Source: Nocardioides sp. 503 (GTDB taxonomy: Bacteria; Actinomycetota; Actinomycetes; Propionibacteriales; Nocardioidaceae). Taken from it: 64,000 bases of DNA. The position numbers and the translations under genes are program-made. The stretch is taken from positions 124,001-188,000 of the forward strand of contig NZ_SPUI01000001.1 of NCBI RefSeq assembly GCF_004522095.1, read 5' to 3'. This document shows, one piece after another, positions 1-10,300 of the stretch. Positions within the stretch are counted from its first letter, which is position 1; each line of letters begins with the position of its first letter. The notes under the pieces are model-generated. The model saw only the letters and a program-made list of their open reading frames with translations. It was not told where the DNA came from and made no database searches.

Positions 1-657
1 CAGGGCGCGAGGCGAGTTGTCGCCGTTGGGCACCGAGTAGGGGGACCGCCCGGTCAGCAGGTTCCAGATCGTCGCCCCGAGCGAGTAGACGTCGGAGGCG
101 ACCGAGCCGTTGGAGCGGCCGTCGAGCAGCTCGGGCGGCGACCAGGGGTAGGAGATCCGGACCTCCTGCTCGCTCGCCAGCTCGTGCACGTGTCCGGCGA
201 TCCCGAAGTCGCTCAGCGCCGGCTCGGAGTAGCTCGTCACGAGCACGTTGCTGGGCTTGATGTCGCGGTGGATGATCCCCGCGCGGTGGGCTGTCTCCAC
301 CGCGCTCGCGAGCTTGACCGCCGTGCTCATCGTGTCGGCGACCGACATCGGCGCGGCCCGCACCCGCACCCCGAGGTCGGGCGGCGGGCAGTAGCGCATC
401 ACGAGGTAGGGCCGGTCGTCGGTGACGCCGGCGGTGATCACGCTGACGATGTAGGGGTGGTCGGAGAGCTGGGCCATGGCGTTGGCCTCGGCGGTGAACA
501 GCTGCTTCTCGCGCTCGGTGAGCGGTACGTCGGGGCGCACCACCTTGACCGCCACCCGCTGACGCGGCCACTCCTGCTCGTAGAGGTAGACGTCGGCGAA
601 GCCGCCGCGACCCAGGTGCTCGAGGTAGGTGTAGCCAGGGATCGACGGTCCGCTCAC
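1..657 (-). CDS. Serine/threonine protein kinase (PknB-like), 3' end beyond window
   Basis: This is the N-terminal 219 residues of a Hanks-type Ser/Thr kinase; the gene runs off the left edge. The visible kinase domain has the glycine-rich loop GRGGFADVY (residues 16-24), the ATP-binding lysine in VAVKVV (Lys38), the catalytic HRDIKPSN loop (His130), the DFG metal-binding motif near residue 150 and an SPPEL activation-segment end. The start is a GTG at 657 whose last bases overlap the stop of the FHA gene (GTGA), so the two are translationally coupled. The neighbouring FHA protein is a plausible phosphothreonine-binding substrate or partner, as is usual in actinobacterial kinase loci. Any transmembrane or sensor region would lie outside the window. 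Confidence 0.93.
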   Translation of the reverse strand, partial: MSGPSIPGYTYLEHLGRGGFADVYLYEQEWPRQRVAVKVVRPDVPLTEREKQLFTAEANAMAQLSDHPYIVSVITAGVTDDRPYLVMRYCPPPDLGVRVRAAPMSVADTMSTAVKLASAVETAHRAGIIHRDIKPSNVLVTSYSEPALSDFGIAGHVHELASEQEVRISYPWSPPELLDGRSNGSVASDVYSLGATIWNLLTGRSPYSVPNGDNSPRAL

Positions 658-1799
658 GACCCCACCTCGTAGACGACCTCGCAGCTGTCGGCGAGGTCCA
701 GCACCTGGCCGGGCTCCCAGACGTACGGCTCGTGCGCCCGGATGCGCTCCGGCGCCCGCCCGGGCACGCGCAGGGTCGTGCCTCCTCGCGAGCCGACGTC
801 CGTGGCGACGACCAGCCACCCGTCGAGCTCGACGCGCAGGTGGGTGCGGGAGACGTAGGAGGAGTCGTGGCCGACGCGCACCAGGTGCGGCCAGTCGGCG
901 GTCTCGGGCGGCGCGGTGGGCTGGCGGCCGAGGACGACGCCACGGTCCAGGGGCACGGTGTCGCCGTCGGGCAGCCGCAGCACGCCCAGCTGGGGGCGCG
1001 GGACGCGGACGGGGTCCTGGGGGGCGACCGGGCGCGCGCACACCCGGCAGGTCGGGACGAACGCGGGGGTGACGTGGCCCGTGGGGCAGCGGACGGCGAG
1101 CACGGTCTCGTGGGTGGGCTGGTGCAGGTGGTCGGGAGCCCTCGCCGGTGGCGGCGTGGTCGGGGGAGGGGACGACGGCGCCTGGGCGGAGCGGAACGTC
1201 GTGTGGCCGTCGTGGTCGGGGTCGACGGCGCGGCGCACGGTGTGCCCGTGACCCTCGTCCGGTCGTGGGAGGTCGTCCTCGAGGGGGTCGGAGGTGACGA
1301 CCGGTGGCGGCTCCGGCGGCGGGTCGTCGGGCCGGCTGGCCAGGATCTCCGGGGGGATCGCGTCGATGATGCCGGGGACCGGCGGTGGCGGCGGGGCCGT
1401 GACCGCCGACCCGACCACGGGGACGGGGCGCGACGGGACGGCGGCCGGGCGCAGGTCGACCGCGGCCGCGGCGACGGTGCCCGCGACCAGGCGCAGCGAC
1501 CCGGGGACGTGGTCGGCACCGAGGGTCAGGGTGTGGACGCCGTCGCTCTCCACGACCCGCGCCCCACCGCGACTGACCTGGGCGCGGTGCGTCGGAGCCA
1601 GGTCGACGTAGGCGAGGGACACGCCCTCACCGTAGTGAGCGACCAGCGCGTCGACGACGAGGTCGGCGGCCGGCGCCGCAGCGGTCACCAGGTCCCACAC
1701 AGGGTCGACCACGTCGGGGTCGGCGGGTGCGTCGAGCAGCAGCCAGCGGGTGCCCGCACCGAGGAGGGTGCCGCTGCCGGGCACGTACCTGACCTCCAC
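654..1799 (-). CDS. FHA domain protein with proline-rich linker
   Basis: A 381-residue protein. The N-terminal ~170 residues are an unrecognised domain; then comes a long proline-rich linker, a short Cys/His cluster (CPTGH...CRVC) that may be a zinc ribbon, and a C-terminal FHA domain (about residues 280-375) with the recognisable GVVLGR, SSYVSRTH and GSRGGTT segments. FHA domains bind phosphothreonine peptides, and the kinase gene follows with a 4-base overlap, so signalling partnership is likely (inference). The start chosen is GTG at 1799, preceded by AAGGGAG about nine bases upstream; an in-frame ATG at 1832 is possible but has a weaker ribosome site. It diverges from the large Ig/FN3 gene across about 140 bases that must hold both promoters. 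Confidence 0.85.
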   Translation of the reverse strand: MEVRYVPGSGTLLGAGTRWLLLDAPADPDVVDPVWDLVTAAAPAADLVVDALVAHYGEGVSLAYVDLAPTHRAQVSRGGARVVESDGVHTLTLGADHVPGSLRLVAGTVAAAAVDLRPAAVPSRPVPVVGSAVTAPPPPPVPGIIDAIPPEILASRPDDPPPEPPPVVTSDPLEDDLPRPDEGHGHTVRRAVDPDHDGHTTFRSAQAPSSPPPTTPPPARAPDHLHQPTHETVLAVRCPTGHVTPAFVPTCRVCARPVAPQDPVRVPRPQLGVLRLPDGDTVPLDRGVVLGRQPTAPPETADWPHLVRVGHDSSYVSRTHLRVELDGWLVVATDVGSRGGTTLRVPGRAPERIRAHEPYVWEPGQVLDLADSCEVVYEVGS

Positions 1800-1938
1800 C
1801 GGATGTGGCTCCCTTCGCCGCCTCGCCCCCATTGTCCCGGGCGGCCCGGGTGCCGGGTCAAGCGGCGTCGAGTTGTGAGGGGTGGACACGGCTCTTACGC
1901 TTCGACCGAGCCTCGCGTGCAACAGAAGGGAACGGCCC

Positions 1939-4900
1939 GTGTCCGTCTCGGGGGTGGTCCGGCGGCACCGGATCGCCATCGCCTCCAACCTGGCCCTCCT
2001 GACGGTGGTCGCCGGGGTGGTCGTGGCTGCCGTCCAGGCGGACGGCTACCAGACGCACGAGGCCCAACTCAACGACGGCGGCATCTGGGTCACCAACTCG
2101 CGCGACGGCTTCTACGGCCGGGTCAACAAGCCGATCGGCCAGCTCGACGGCGCGCTCTTCGCCGAGCTCGACGCCCAGCTCGACGTCGTCCAGGACGGCG
2201 CCTCGGTCGTCGCCGTCAACGCGTCGTCGGGCGCCCTGGCCGCGATCGACCCCGCCTCGGTCGAGCACCCCGACGGCGACACCGCCAGCATCCCGGGCGC
2301 CTCGCAGGTGGGGCTCGCCGGCGGCACCGTCGCCGTGCTCGACCCCTCGACGGGCAAGCTGTGGGCCGACCTCGCCGACCCCGAGCTCGGGGTGCCCGTC
2401 GTCGGCAACCTGGACAGCCAGGCCCCGCCGCTGGCCGACGTGGGCAAGGCCGCTGCGCTGGCCGTGACCCGGGACGGCGAGATCCTCGCGGTGTCCTCCG
2501 AGGACGACACCCTGACCCGCTTCACCCGCACCGACGCCGGCTTCTCGGCGCCGGTCGAGAGCGACCTGACCAGCGACTCGGGCCCCGGGATCACGGTCTC
2601 GGCCGTGGGCAGCACGCCGGTGCTGCTGGACACCGAGTCGGGCTCCCTCACCGTCGTCGGCGGCGCCGAGACCGACGTACCCGCGGGGTCGGTGCTGCAG
2701 CAGCCCGGTCCCGACTCCTCCGCCGTCCTGGTGGCCACCTCCGACCGGCTGCTGGCCGTCGACCTGCAGTCCGGCGAGGAGAGCACGATCGCCGAGGGGG
2801 TCGGCGGGCGGCCCACGCAGCCGGTCCGCCTCGGCGCCTGCCAGTACGGCGCATGGTCCGGCGGGGTCGGGGCGGTCGCCACGCGCTGCGGCGAGGAGGA
2901 CCCGGTCGTCAACGAGCTCGGCACGGAGTCCAACGACCTGGTCTTCCGCGTCAACCGCGGGGAGATCCTGCTCAACGACCGCGCCTCCGGAGCCGTGTGG
3001 AACATCGACTCCGACAACCCCACCCGCCTCGACAACTGGGACGCCTTCAAGAAGAAGGTGACCAAGGACGACAAGAACGAGGAGAACGAGGAGGAGGCGG
3101 AGGGCGACCGCCGCCCGCCCGAGGCCAAGCCGGACGACCTCGGCGCGCGGCTCGGGCGCACCACGGTCCTCCACCCGCTCGACAACGACACGGCCCCCAA
3201 GGGTCGGCTGCTGTCCATCCGGTCGGTGCAGGACATCACCGGCTCGGACGCCGACGTCCGGATCAGCCCCGACGGCCAGACCGTCCAGATCACCCTGCCC
3301 GAGCAGGCCGGGACGACGACGTTCGAGTACTTCATCGACGACGGCCGCCAGGACGTCTCGGCGCACGCCACGGTGACCGTCCGCCCCCGCACCGCCACCG
3401 CCAACGGGTTGCCCCAGCTGCGTGAGGGCTTCGAGCCGCGCGTGTGGAACGTCCCCTCGGGCGGCACCCTCGACGTCCCCGTCCTGCCCGACTGGCGCGA
3501 CAAGGAGGACGGCGACCCGCTCTCGGTCTCCGAGGCCACCGCGCGCGGCGGCGAGCGGACCGGGGCGGGAGCCCGGGTCACGACGGGCGGCCGGATCCGG
3601 TTCACCGCACCGGCCAAGGCCGGTCTGGTCACGGTCGCCTACGCCGTCAGCGACGGCATCGGCGAGACCGTCGGCGACGAGCTGAAGTTCCAGGTCCAGG
3701 GCCCCAAGGACCGCGTGGCCTACCCGGCCGTCGCCGAGCCCGACGTGGTGTCGGGGGAGGCCGGCAAGCCGATCACGATCCGCCCGCTCGGCAACGACCT
3801 CCCCGGCTCCGACCCCGTGATGCCCGACGCCGAGCTCGAGCTGGCCGGCAAGGTCGCCGCCACCGGCGGCGCCGACGTGCGCACGGACGTCGTCGGCGGC
3901 ACGGTCACGTTCCGCTCGGCGCAGCCGCGCACCTACTTCCTGGACTACGACACCCGCTACGGCAACGCGCCGTTCGCCCGGGGCCGCATCCGCGTCGACG
4001 TCCGCAAGGCCGAGAAGCCGCCCCAGGCGCCGGTCGCGATGCCCGACAACGTCACGCTCTACGGCCAGGCCGCGACGCTGGTCGACGTCCTCGCCAACGA
4101 CGTCGACCCCACCGGCGGCCTCCTCGTCGTCCAGGGCGCCGACGCCGACGAGGCCAACCAGCTCGACGTCGCCGTCGTCGAGGGACGCTGGCTCCGCGTC
4201 GCGGCGCGGCAGGGCAGCCTCGCACCCGCGCTGCAGGTCGTCCGCTACCGCATCAGCAACGGCAGCCGCTCCGGCATCGAGGGCGAGGTCGTCGTCACCC
4301 AGCGCCCGGTGCCGGAGGACACCTCGCCGGTCACGGAGGCCGACCGCGTGGTCGTCCGCGAGGGGGCCGGCGTCTCGATCCCCGTGCTCGACAACGACTT
4401 CAGCCCCTCGGGCGACGAGCTCGGCCTGGTCGAGCACGTCGCCGGGGAGACCGCCGGGTCGCTGACCGTGCTCCCGCCGGGCGACGACGAGGTGCCCACC
4501 GGCACGGCGTACGTCGCCGGGCGCTTCGTGCGCTACGTCGCCCCGCGCGACCTCGACGACGCCCAGACGTTCACGGTCCGCTACCTCGCGTCCAACGCGG
4601 CCGGCGAGACCACGCCCGGGAAGGCCGAGATCACGGTCATCCCGGCCGACCGGCCCAACGAGCCACCGGAGCCGCCCGCCCTCGAGGCGCGGGTGGTGTC
4701 CGGGGACGCCGTCAAGCTGACCGTCCCGGGCGCCGGCGTGGACCCCGACGGCGACCCCGTCACCCTGACCGGCATCACCACGGCCCCCACGCTCGGCCGC
4801 CTGGTCGCCTACGGCGCCAACTCCCTGCAGTACCAGGCCTATCCCGGCAGCGTCGGCACCGACGAGTTCGGCTACACCGTCGTCGACCCGCAGGGCGCCG

Positions 4901-7900
4901 AGTCCACCGGCAGCGTGCGCATCGCCGTCGTCCAGCCGGCCCGGCCCCAGCCCCCGCTCGCGGTCGACGACGCCGTGACGGTCGAGCCCGGACGCGTGGC
5001 GACCGTCGACGTGCTGGCCAACGACCTGGTGGCCGACGGCGACCGGGTCGGGATCGAGCTGCTGGACCCACCGAAGGGCGTCACGCTCGAGTCCCCCCAG
5101 GGCCCGGTGGTGGTGGACTCCCGCGCGGCAGGGTCCGGCCGCGACGTCGAGGCCGTCTACCGCCTGAGCAACGGGCTGAGCGCGTCCCAGGCCGCCCTCA
5201 CCCTGCGCACCTCGAAGCCCTTCAACAACCCTCCGGTCGTCTTCGACGCGTTCGGCGAGACCGACGACGGCGACACCGTCCGCGTCGACGTCCTGGAGAC
5301 CGCCTACGACCCGGACGGTCCGGCCTCCGCCCTGCGCGTCACCGAGGTCATGACGCCGCCGGGGCTGACCGCCGAGATCGCCGGCGGCACGGTCACCGTC
5401 CAGCGCGGGGACCACCCGCTCGTGGTGCCCTTCCGGGTGAGCGACGCCGACGGGGGAGTGGCGACCGGGTCGCTGTTCGTGCCGCCCGTGCGCGCCGGTG
5501 CTCCCTACGTCGAGGACGGGGCGCTCATCGAGATCGACTCGGGCGACACCGAGTCCCTCGACCTGTCCGACTACGTCGTCAACCCCAGCGGCGGCCCGGT
5601 GCGGTTCACCCTCAAGGACCGCATCTGGGCGTCCCCGCCCTCCCAGCTGGGCCCCGTCGTCACCGGCGACGGCACCTTCGACCTCGAGGCCGCCGAGGGC
5701 TACGTCGGTCCCGGCGCCGTGGTCTTCGAGGTCACCACCGGCACCTCGGTCGACGACGCGGCGGGCGTGCGTGCCGTGCTGTCGGTGCCGGTGCAGGTGG
5801 GGGCGCAGACGCCGATCCTGCGCTGCCCCGACGAGCCGGTGCAGATCGCCCAGGGGCAGTCGCTCGACATCGACGTCGCGTCGCTGTGCCACGTGTGGAC
5901 CCCCGACCCCGCCGACGCCGGCGGGCTGGTCTTCGACGCCGACTGGGAGGCCTCGAGCGACGGGCTGGCGATCATCGAGCCGAGCGGCCAGGCCATCGGC
6001 GTGGCCGCCGACGCCGACGCCCGGGTCGGCAGCCGCGGCACCATGCTGGTCACCAGCGAGGGCAGCGAGCCGGGCCGGGTCGAGCTGGTCGTGGTGAAGT
6101 CCCCGCCGCCCTCCCTGGCCGCGATCCGCGTCGGCGACATGCGCGCGGGCGAGACCCGCACGATCGACCTGGCGCCGTACCTCCGCGCGGGCGTGCCCAA
6201 CCCCGAGCCGACCGTGGTCGAGGCCACCCAGCTCACCGACCTCGAGGTGCGCGCCGAGGTCGACGGCTCGCGCGTCACGATCACCACCGGCGAGCGAGTC
6301 GACGGGCGCGCGGAGTTCCGGGTCGTGATGAGCGACGTGGCCGGCGACCCCGGGCCGGAGCGGCTCGTCGAGGGCCGCATCGCGGTCGAGGTCCTGGACG
6401 TCCCCGACACCCCGACCGCCCCGGTGCCCGGCGAGACCGTGCGCGACCAGGAGGTCCTGCTCAGCTGGCGTGCGCCGCAGGCCAACGGCGCGCCCGTCGA
6501 CCGCTACGAGGTGCGCAGCGGCGGCGTCACCCAGCAGTGCGGCGGCACCTCCTGCGAGGTCCGGGGCCTCACCAACGGCCGGCCCTACTCCTTCCAGGTG
6601 CGCGCGCACAACCGCATCGGGTGGTCGGAGTGGAGCCCCGGCTCCGCGCAGGCGACCCCCGACGCGAAGCCCGGCCTGGTCGGCCCGATCCGGCAGGTGC
6701 GCGAGGGCGACCGCGTGCTCGTGATCTCGTGGACCAAGCCGACGACCAAGACCAGCGCGATCCGCCGCTACCTCGTGTCCTGGCCCGGGGGGAGCAAGAG
6801 CTCCACGCAGCCCTCGATCACGATCACCGGCCTGGACAACAACAAGAAGTACGCGTTCTCCGTCGCGGCGGAGAACGCCCGCTTCATCGGGCCGGCGCGC
6901 CGCTCCGCGCCGTACCAGTCGGTCGGGACGCCGGGCACCCCCGCGGCGCCGACGGTCACCGACCAGCGCACACCCGGCGACACCGGTGCGGTCACGCTCA
7001 CCTGGCCCGAGGTCAACCCCAACGGCCCGACGCCCGTGCGCTACACGGTGCTGCGCGACGGCCGACCGCTGCCCTCGTGCAGCAACCTCGTCGCCACCCG
7101 CTGCGACGACGCCGGGATGTCCTACGACGGCCGGACCTACACCTACGCGGTGCGCGCCACCAACAAGAACGGCCAGGGCAAGGTCGCCACGGGGCCGGGC
7201 TCGCCGTGGAACGCCGTCGGCCAGCCCGAGCCCTGGAGCGGCGGCTTCCTCGTCGTCCCCACGGGGCAGGACCAGTCGGGGCGCGCCCAGTTCACCGTCC
7301 CGCGCTCCCGGGGGGCGCAGTCGAAGGTGACGATCTACTCCGACGGGGCCCCGGTCAGCACCTTCAACGGGACCGGCTCCCAGGACGTGCCGTTCAAGGT
7401 GGGCTCCAACGACCACCCGTACACGATCCAGCTCGAGGTGTGCAACGAGTCCGGGGCGTGCGAGCGCTCGGGGACCAAGCCCCTGCAGACCTACGGCAAC
7501 CTCGGGCGGGTCCACATCACCCGCCTGGACCCCACGGTCAACGGCCGCAACGTCTACTGGACGATCACCGTGGACGCCAACGGCGACTCCGCCTCGGTCA
7601 CCGTCGACAGCGACAAGCGGGCCAAGGAGACCTTCGCCTCCACCAGCGTCGACGTCTCGACGTTCCGCACCTCCACGATCGACATCGGCTACACCGCCAC
7701 CGAGCGGCTGACGGTGACGCTGTCGGACAACAGCCCGAAGCGTGGGCCGGCGGAGCGCACGGCGGAGTCGCCGCAGACGGAGAACCAGCCGAAGCCCAAG
7801 GTCACCATCAGCCGCGGCGACCGCTGCAGCGACGTGAGCAACAACCCCGCCTGCAACCGCGACGGGTCGGGGGAGGACTGCCTGCACGCGAGCTGCGGCA

Positions 7901-8106
7901 GGATCCTCTTCACCAGTGAGAACTGGGGCTACAGCCCGATGAACTGCACCTTCTACGACGACGTCTCGCCGAACGGCTACGCCACGCGGGCGGTCGCCAC
8001 CAACCGCTCGGTGCAGCCCGGCGCCTACTACGGGTGGCCGGCCCGCTCGGTCTGGGTGAAGTGCGACGGTGTCGAGTCCAACCACTACAACTGGCCCAAC
8101 AACTAG
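1939..8106 (+). CDS. Giant membrane-anchored Ig-like / fibronectin type III protein
   Basis: A 2055-residue protein starting at GTG 1939 behind AAGGGA. Residues 12-33 form one transmembrane helix after a short Arg-containing cytoplasmic tip. Residues ~40-365 look like a repeat-rich (propeller-like) extracytoplasmic domain; ~370-400 is a Lys/Glu-rich charged linker; ~400-1490 are tandem cadherin/Ig-like repeats, each with a short Leu/Gly-x-Asn-Asp turn such as LDNDTAP, VLANDVDPTG and VLDNDFSPSG; ~1495-1770 are fibronectin type III repeats. The last ~100 residues are Cys-rich (CSDVSNNPAC, CLHASC, MNCTF) and probably disulfide-bonded outside the cell. Proteins of this build sit next to MoxR/DUF58/transglutaminase and kinase/FHA genes in many actinobacteria. 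Its role, perhaps envelope sensing or scaffolding, is not established from sequence. Confidence 0.88.
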   Translation: MSVSGVVRRHRIAIASNLALLTVVAGVVVAAVQADGYQTHEAQLNDGGIWVTNSRDGFYGRVNKPIGQLDGALFAELDAQLDVVQDGASVVAVNASSGALAAIDPASVEHPDGDTASIPGASQVGLAGGTVAVLDPSTGKLWADLADPELGVPVVGNLDSQAPPLADVGKAAALAVTRDGEILAVSSEDDTLTRFTRTDAGFSAPVESDLTSDSGPGITVSAVGSTPVLLDTESGSLTVVGGAETDVPAGSVLQQPGPDSSAVLVATSDRLLAVDLQSGEESTIAEGVGGRPTQPVRLGACQYGAWSGGVGAVATRCGEEDPVVNELGTESNDLVFRVNRGEILLNDRASGAVWNIDSDNPTRLDNWDAFKKKVTKDDKNEENEEEAEGDRRPPEAKPDDLGARLGRTTVLHPLDNDTAPKGRLLSIRSVQDITGSDADVRISPDGQTVQITLPEQAGTTTFEYFIDDGRQDVSAHATVTVRPRTATANGLPQLREGFEPRVWNVPSGGTLDVPVLPDWRDKEDGDPLSVSEATARGGERTGAGARVTTGGRIRFTAPAKAGLVTVAYAVSDGIGETVGDELKFQVQGPKDRVAYPAVAEPDVVSGEAGKPITIRPLGNDLPGSDPVMPDAELELAGKVAATGGADVRTDVVGGTVTFRSAQPRTYFLDYDTRYGNAPFARGRIRVDVRKAEKPPQAPVAMPDNVTLYGQAATLVDVLANDVDPTGGLLVVQGADADEANQLDVAVVEGRWLRVAARQGSLAPALQVVRYRISNGSRSGIEGEVVVTQRPVPEDTSPVTEADRVVVREGAGVSIPVLDNDFSPSGDELGLVEHVAGETAGSLTVLPPGDDEVPTGTAYVAGRFVRYVAPRDLDDAQTFTVRYLASNAAGETTPGKAEITVIPADRPNEPPEPPALEARVVSGDAVKLTVPGAGVDPDGDPVTLTGITTAPTLGRLVAYGANSLQYQAYPGSVGTDEFGYTVVDPQGAESTGSVRIAVVQPARPQPPLAVDDAVTVEPGRVATVDVLANDLVADGDRVGIELLDPPKGVTLESPQGPVVVDSRAAGSGRDVEAVYRLSNGLSASQAALTLRTSKPFNNPPVVFDAFGETDDGDTVRVDVLETAYDPDGPASALRVTEVMTPPGLTAEIAGGTVTVQRGDHPLVVPFRVSDADGGVATGSLFVPPVRAGAPYVEDGALIEIDSGDTESLDLSDYVVNPSGGPVRFTLKDRIWASPPSQLGPVVTGDGTFDLEAAEGYVGPGAVVFEVTTGTSVDDAAGVRAVLSVPVQVGAQTPILRCPDEPVQIAQGQSLDIDVASLCHVWTPDPADAGGLVFDADWEASSDGLAIIEPSGQAIGVAADADARVGSRGTMLVTSEGSEPGRVELVVVKSPPPSLAAIRVGDMRAGETRTIDLAPYLRAGVPNPEPTVVEATQLTDLEVRAEVDGSRVTITTGERVDGRAEFRVVMSDVAGDPGPERLVEGRIAVEVLDVPDTPTAPVPGETVRDQEVLLSWRAPQANGAPVDRYEVRSGGVTQQCGGTSCEVRGLTNGRPYSFQVRAHNRIGWSEWSPGSAQATPDAKPGLVGPIRQVREGDRVLVISWTKPTTKTSAIRRYLVSWPGGSKSSTQPSITITGLDNNKKYAFSVAAENARFIGPARRSAPYQSVGTPGTPAAPTVTDQRTPGDTGAVTLTWPEVNPNGPTPVRYTVLRDGRPLPSCSNLVATRCDDAGMSYDGRTYTYAVRATNKNGQGKVATGPGSPWNAVGQPEPWSGGFLVVPTGQDQSGRAQFTVPRSRGAQSKVTIYSDGAPVSTFNGTGSQDVPFKVGSNDHPYTIQLEVCNESGACERSGTKPLQTYGNLGRVHITRLDPTVNGRNVYWTITVDANGDSASVTVDSDKRAKETFASTSVDVSTFRTSTIDIGYTATERLTVTLSDNSPKRGPAERTAESPQTENQPKPKVTISRGDRCSDVSNNPACNRDGSGEDCLHASCGRILFTSENWGYSPMNCTFYDDVSPNGYATRAVATNRSVQPGAYYGWPARSVWVKCDGVESNHYNWPNN

Positions 8107-8123
8107 GCACCCCGAGGACCTCC

Positions 8124-9092
8124 GTGACGATCTCCCACGACCAGGCTGCGTGGTTCAAGCAGACCTTCGACCAGCTGACCGACAACATGGCCAAGGCCGT
8201 GCTCGGCAAGCGGCACGTCGTACGTCTGGCGCTGACGTGCCTGCTGTCCGAGGGGCACCTGCTGCTCGAGGACTTCCCGGGCACGGGCAAGACGATGCTG
8301 GCGCGCTCGCTGGCCAACACCGTCCAGGGCAGCCACGCGCGCATCCAGTTCACGCCCGACCTGCTGCCCTCCGACGTCACCGGCGTGACCGTCTACGACC
8401 AGCACAAGGGGACCTTCGAGTTCCACCCCGGCCCGATCTTCCACACGATCGTGCTCGCCGACGAGATCAACCGGGCCTCGCCCAAGACCCAGTCGGCGCT
8501 GCTGGAGGTCATGGAGGAGGGCCGCGTCACCGTCGACGGCCATCCGCACGAGGTCGGGCGCCCGTTCATGGTCATCGCGACGCAGAACCCCATCGAGCAG
8601 GCCGGCACCTACCGGCTGCCCGAGGCGCAGCTGGACCGGTTCCTGATGAAGGCCTCGGTGGGCTACCCCGACAAGGCCGCGACCATCGAGCTGCTCGTCA
8701 ACGCCAAGGTCCGCGACCGCGCCGCCCTGGTCACGCCGGTCATCACCTCGGCCGCCGTGGCGCAGATGAGCAGCCTGGCCGACGAGGTCTACGTCGACCC
8801 GGCCGTCGTCGGCTACGTCGCCGAGATCGCCGAGGAGTCGCGCCGCCAGCCGCACGTCAAGCTCGGGCTGTCCGCCCGTGGGTGCCTGGCGATGATCCGC
8901 GTCGCCAAGACCTGGGCGGCGGCCGACGGCCGTGACCACGTCGTGCCCGACGACGTCAAGGACCTGGCCGTGCCCGTGCTCTGCCACCGTCTGCTGCTCG
9001 ATGCGGAGGCCCAGTTCAGCGGCATCTCCATCGACACCGTCATCGCGCGGCTGCTCGACTCGGTCGCGCCGCCGACCGACCGGGTGGCCTGA
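8124..9092 (+). CDS. MoxR-type AAA+ ATPase
   Basis: A 322-residue AAA+ ATPase of the MoxR family. It has Walker A GTGKT in FPGTGKTMLA, Walker B VLADEINRA and the family hallmark ATQNPIEQAGTYRLPEAQ followed by LDRF. MoxR proteins act as chaperone-like ATPases with von Willebrand or DUF58 partners; the DUF58 gene follows after 5 bases. Start is GTG at 8124 behind a GAGGA site, 17 bases after the Ig/FN3 stop, so the four genes from 1939 to 12540 look like one operon. Confidence 0.95.
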   Translation: MTISHDQAAWFKQTFDQLTDNMAKAVLGKRHVVRLALTCLLSEGHLLLEDFPGTGKTMLARSLANTVQGSHARIQFTPDLLPSDVTGVTVYDQHKGTFEFHPGPIFHTIVLADEINRASPKTQSALLEVMEEGRVTVDGHPHEVGRPFMVIATQNPIEQAGTYRLPEAQLDRFLMKASVGYPDKAATIELLVNAKVRDRAALVTPVITSAAVAQMSSLADEVYVDPAVVGYVAEIAEESRRQPHVKLGLSARGCLAMIRVAKTWAAADGRDHVVPDDVKDLAVPVLCHRLLLDAEAQFSGISIDTVIARLLDSVAPPTDRVA

Positions 9093-9097
9093 CGCCC

Positions 9098-10300
9098 GTG
9101 CGGCAGGTGCGGGGGATGCTCCAGGGGCTCGAGCGGGTGGTCAACCCGCTCGGGTGGATGGTGCTCGCCCTGGGGGTCCTCGCGCTGGCCGGTGCGGCCT
9201 GGGGCGGGTGGCGCGAGCTGGCCGTCCTCGGCGTCGCCTGCGTGCTGCTCCTCCTGGCCTCGCTGCCGTTCCTCGTGGGGCGGACCCGCGTGCACGTCGA
9301 CCTCGTGCTGGAGCCGGCGCGGGTCAAGGCGGGCGAGACCGTGTCGGCCGGCATCGACGTCACCAACACCTCCTCGCGCCGGATGCTGCCGACCATCTTC
9401 GAGCTGCCTGTGGGCGACGCCGTCCACCGCTACGGCATCCCCACGCTCGCGCCGGGAGCGACGCACGAGGAGAGCTTCACCGTGCGCACCGAGCGCCGCG
9501 GCGTGATCGGCGTCGGTCCCGCCACCACGCGTCGTGGCGACCCGCTGTCGCTGTGCTCGCGCGACACGGAGTGGACCGAGCTCCACGAGATCCTGGTGCG
9601 CCCGGCCATGGTGCCGCTGGACGCCCTCGGCGCCGGGCTGCTGCGCGACCTGGAGGGGGTGGAGACCGAGGCGATCTCCCAGAGCGACCTGGCCTTCCAC
9701 ACCCTGCGCGAGTACGTCGCCGGCGACGACCTGCGCCACGTGCACTGGCGCTCCTCGGCCAAGGCCATGGCGTCGGCCGGGGAGAGCCAGCTGCTCGTGC
9801 GCCAGTACCTCGACACCCGGCGCAGCCACGCCACCATCGTGGTCGACGACCTGCCGGCCAGCTGGGGAGCCGACGAGCGGGGCGAGGAGCAGTTCGAGAC
9901 CGCGATGTCGGCGGCCGCCTCGATCATCGTGCGCGCGGTGCTCGACGACTTCGAGGCGTCGTTCGTGTGCGGCGCCCACGCCTCCTCGGGCTTCGACGGC
10001 CACCTCGCGCTCGACGCCGTGTGCCGCGCAGAGACCGGCCGGGTCGGGCTGGTGCCGGCGGCGCGCAAGGCCGCCGACATCGCCTCCGACACCAGCCTGC
10101 TGTTCCTCGTCACCGGCCCGGACGCGCCGTTCGAGACCGTGCTGCGCGCCTCGGCGACGTTCCCGCCGGAGGTGCGCCGCATCGCGATCGTCGTGGACAG
10201 CACGGCCACCCACCGCGTCACGGAGACCAGCGGCCTCACGGTCCTGCACGTCGCCACCAAGGAGGACCTGCCCGGGTTGCTGCACTGGAGCGCGCGGTGA
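9098..10300 (+). CDS. DUF58 domain membrane protein
   Basis: A 400-residue protein with two transmembrane segments near residues 17-33 and 38-56, then a soluble part with the DUF58 signature around DDLRHVHWRSSAKA. DUF58 proteins are the usual partners of MoxR ATPases and resemble a degenerate von Willebrand A fold. The gene lies 5 bases after moxR and overlaps the following transglutaminase-like gene by 4 bases (GTGA), indicating coupled translation. Substrate or client unknown. Confidence 0.93.
   Translation: MRQVRGMLQGLERVVNPLGWMVLALGVLALAGAAWGGWRELAVLGVACVLLLLASLPFLVGRTRVHVDLVLEPARVKAGETVSAGIDVTNTSSRRMLPTIFELPVGDAVHRYGIPTLAPGATHEESFTVRTERRGVIGVGPATTRRGDPLSLCSRDTEWTELHEILVRPAMVPLDALGAGLLRDLEGVETEAISQSDLAFHTLREYVAGDDLRHVHWRSSAKAMASAGESQLLVRQYLDTRRSHATIVVDDLPASWGADERGEEQFETAMSAAASIIVRAVLDDFEASFVCGAHASSGFDGHLALDAVCRAETGRVGLVPAARKAADIASDTSLLFLVTGPDAPFETVLRASATFPPEVRRIAIVVDSTATHRVTETSGLTVLHVATKEDLPGLLHWSAR

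Noticed and set aside
1858..8085. Very long open frame on the minus strand opposite the Ig/FN3 gene (over 2000 codons)
   Set aside because: It is a mirror of the codon bias of the plus-strand gene in high-GC DNA; its translation is Arg/Gly/Val/Asp-rich low-complexity with no domain, and the plus-strand gene has clear domains.
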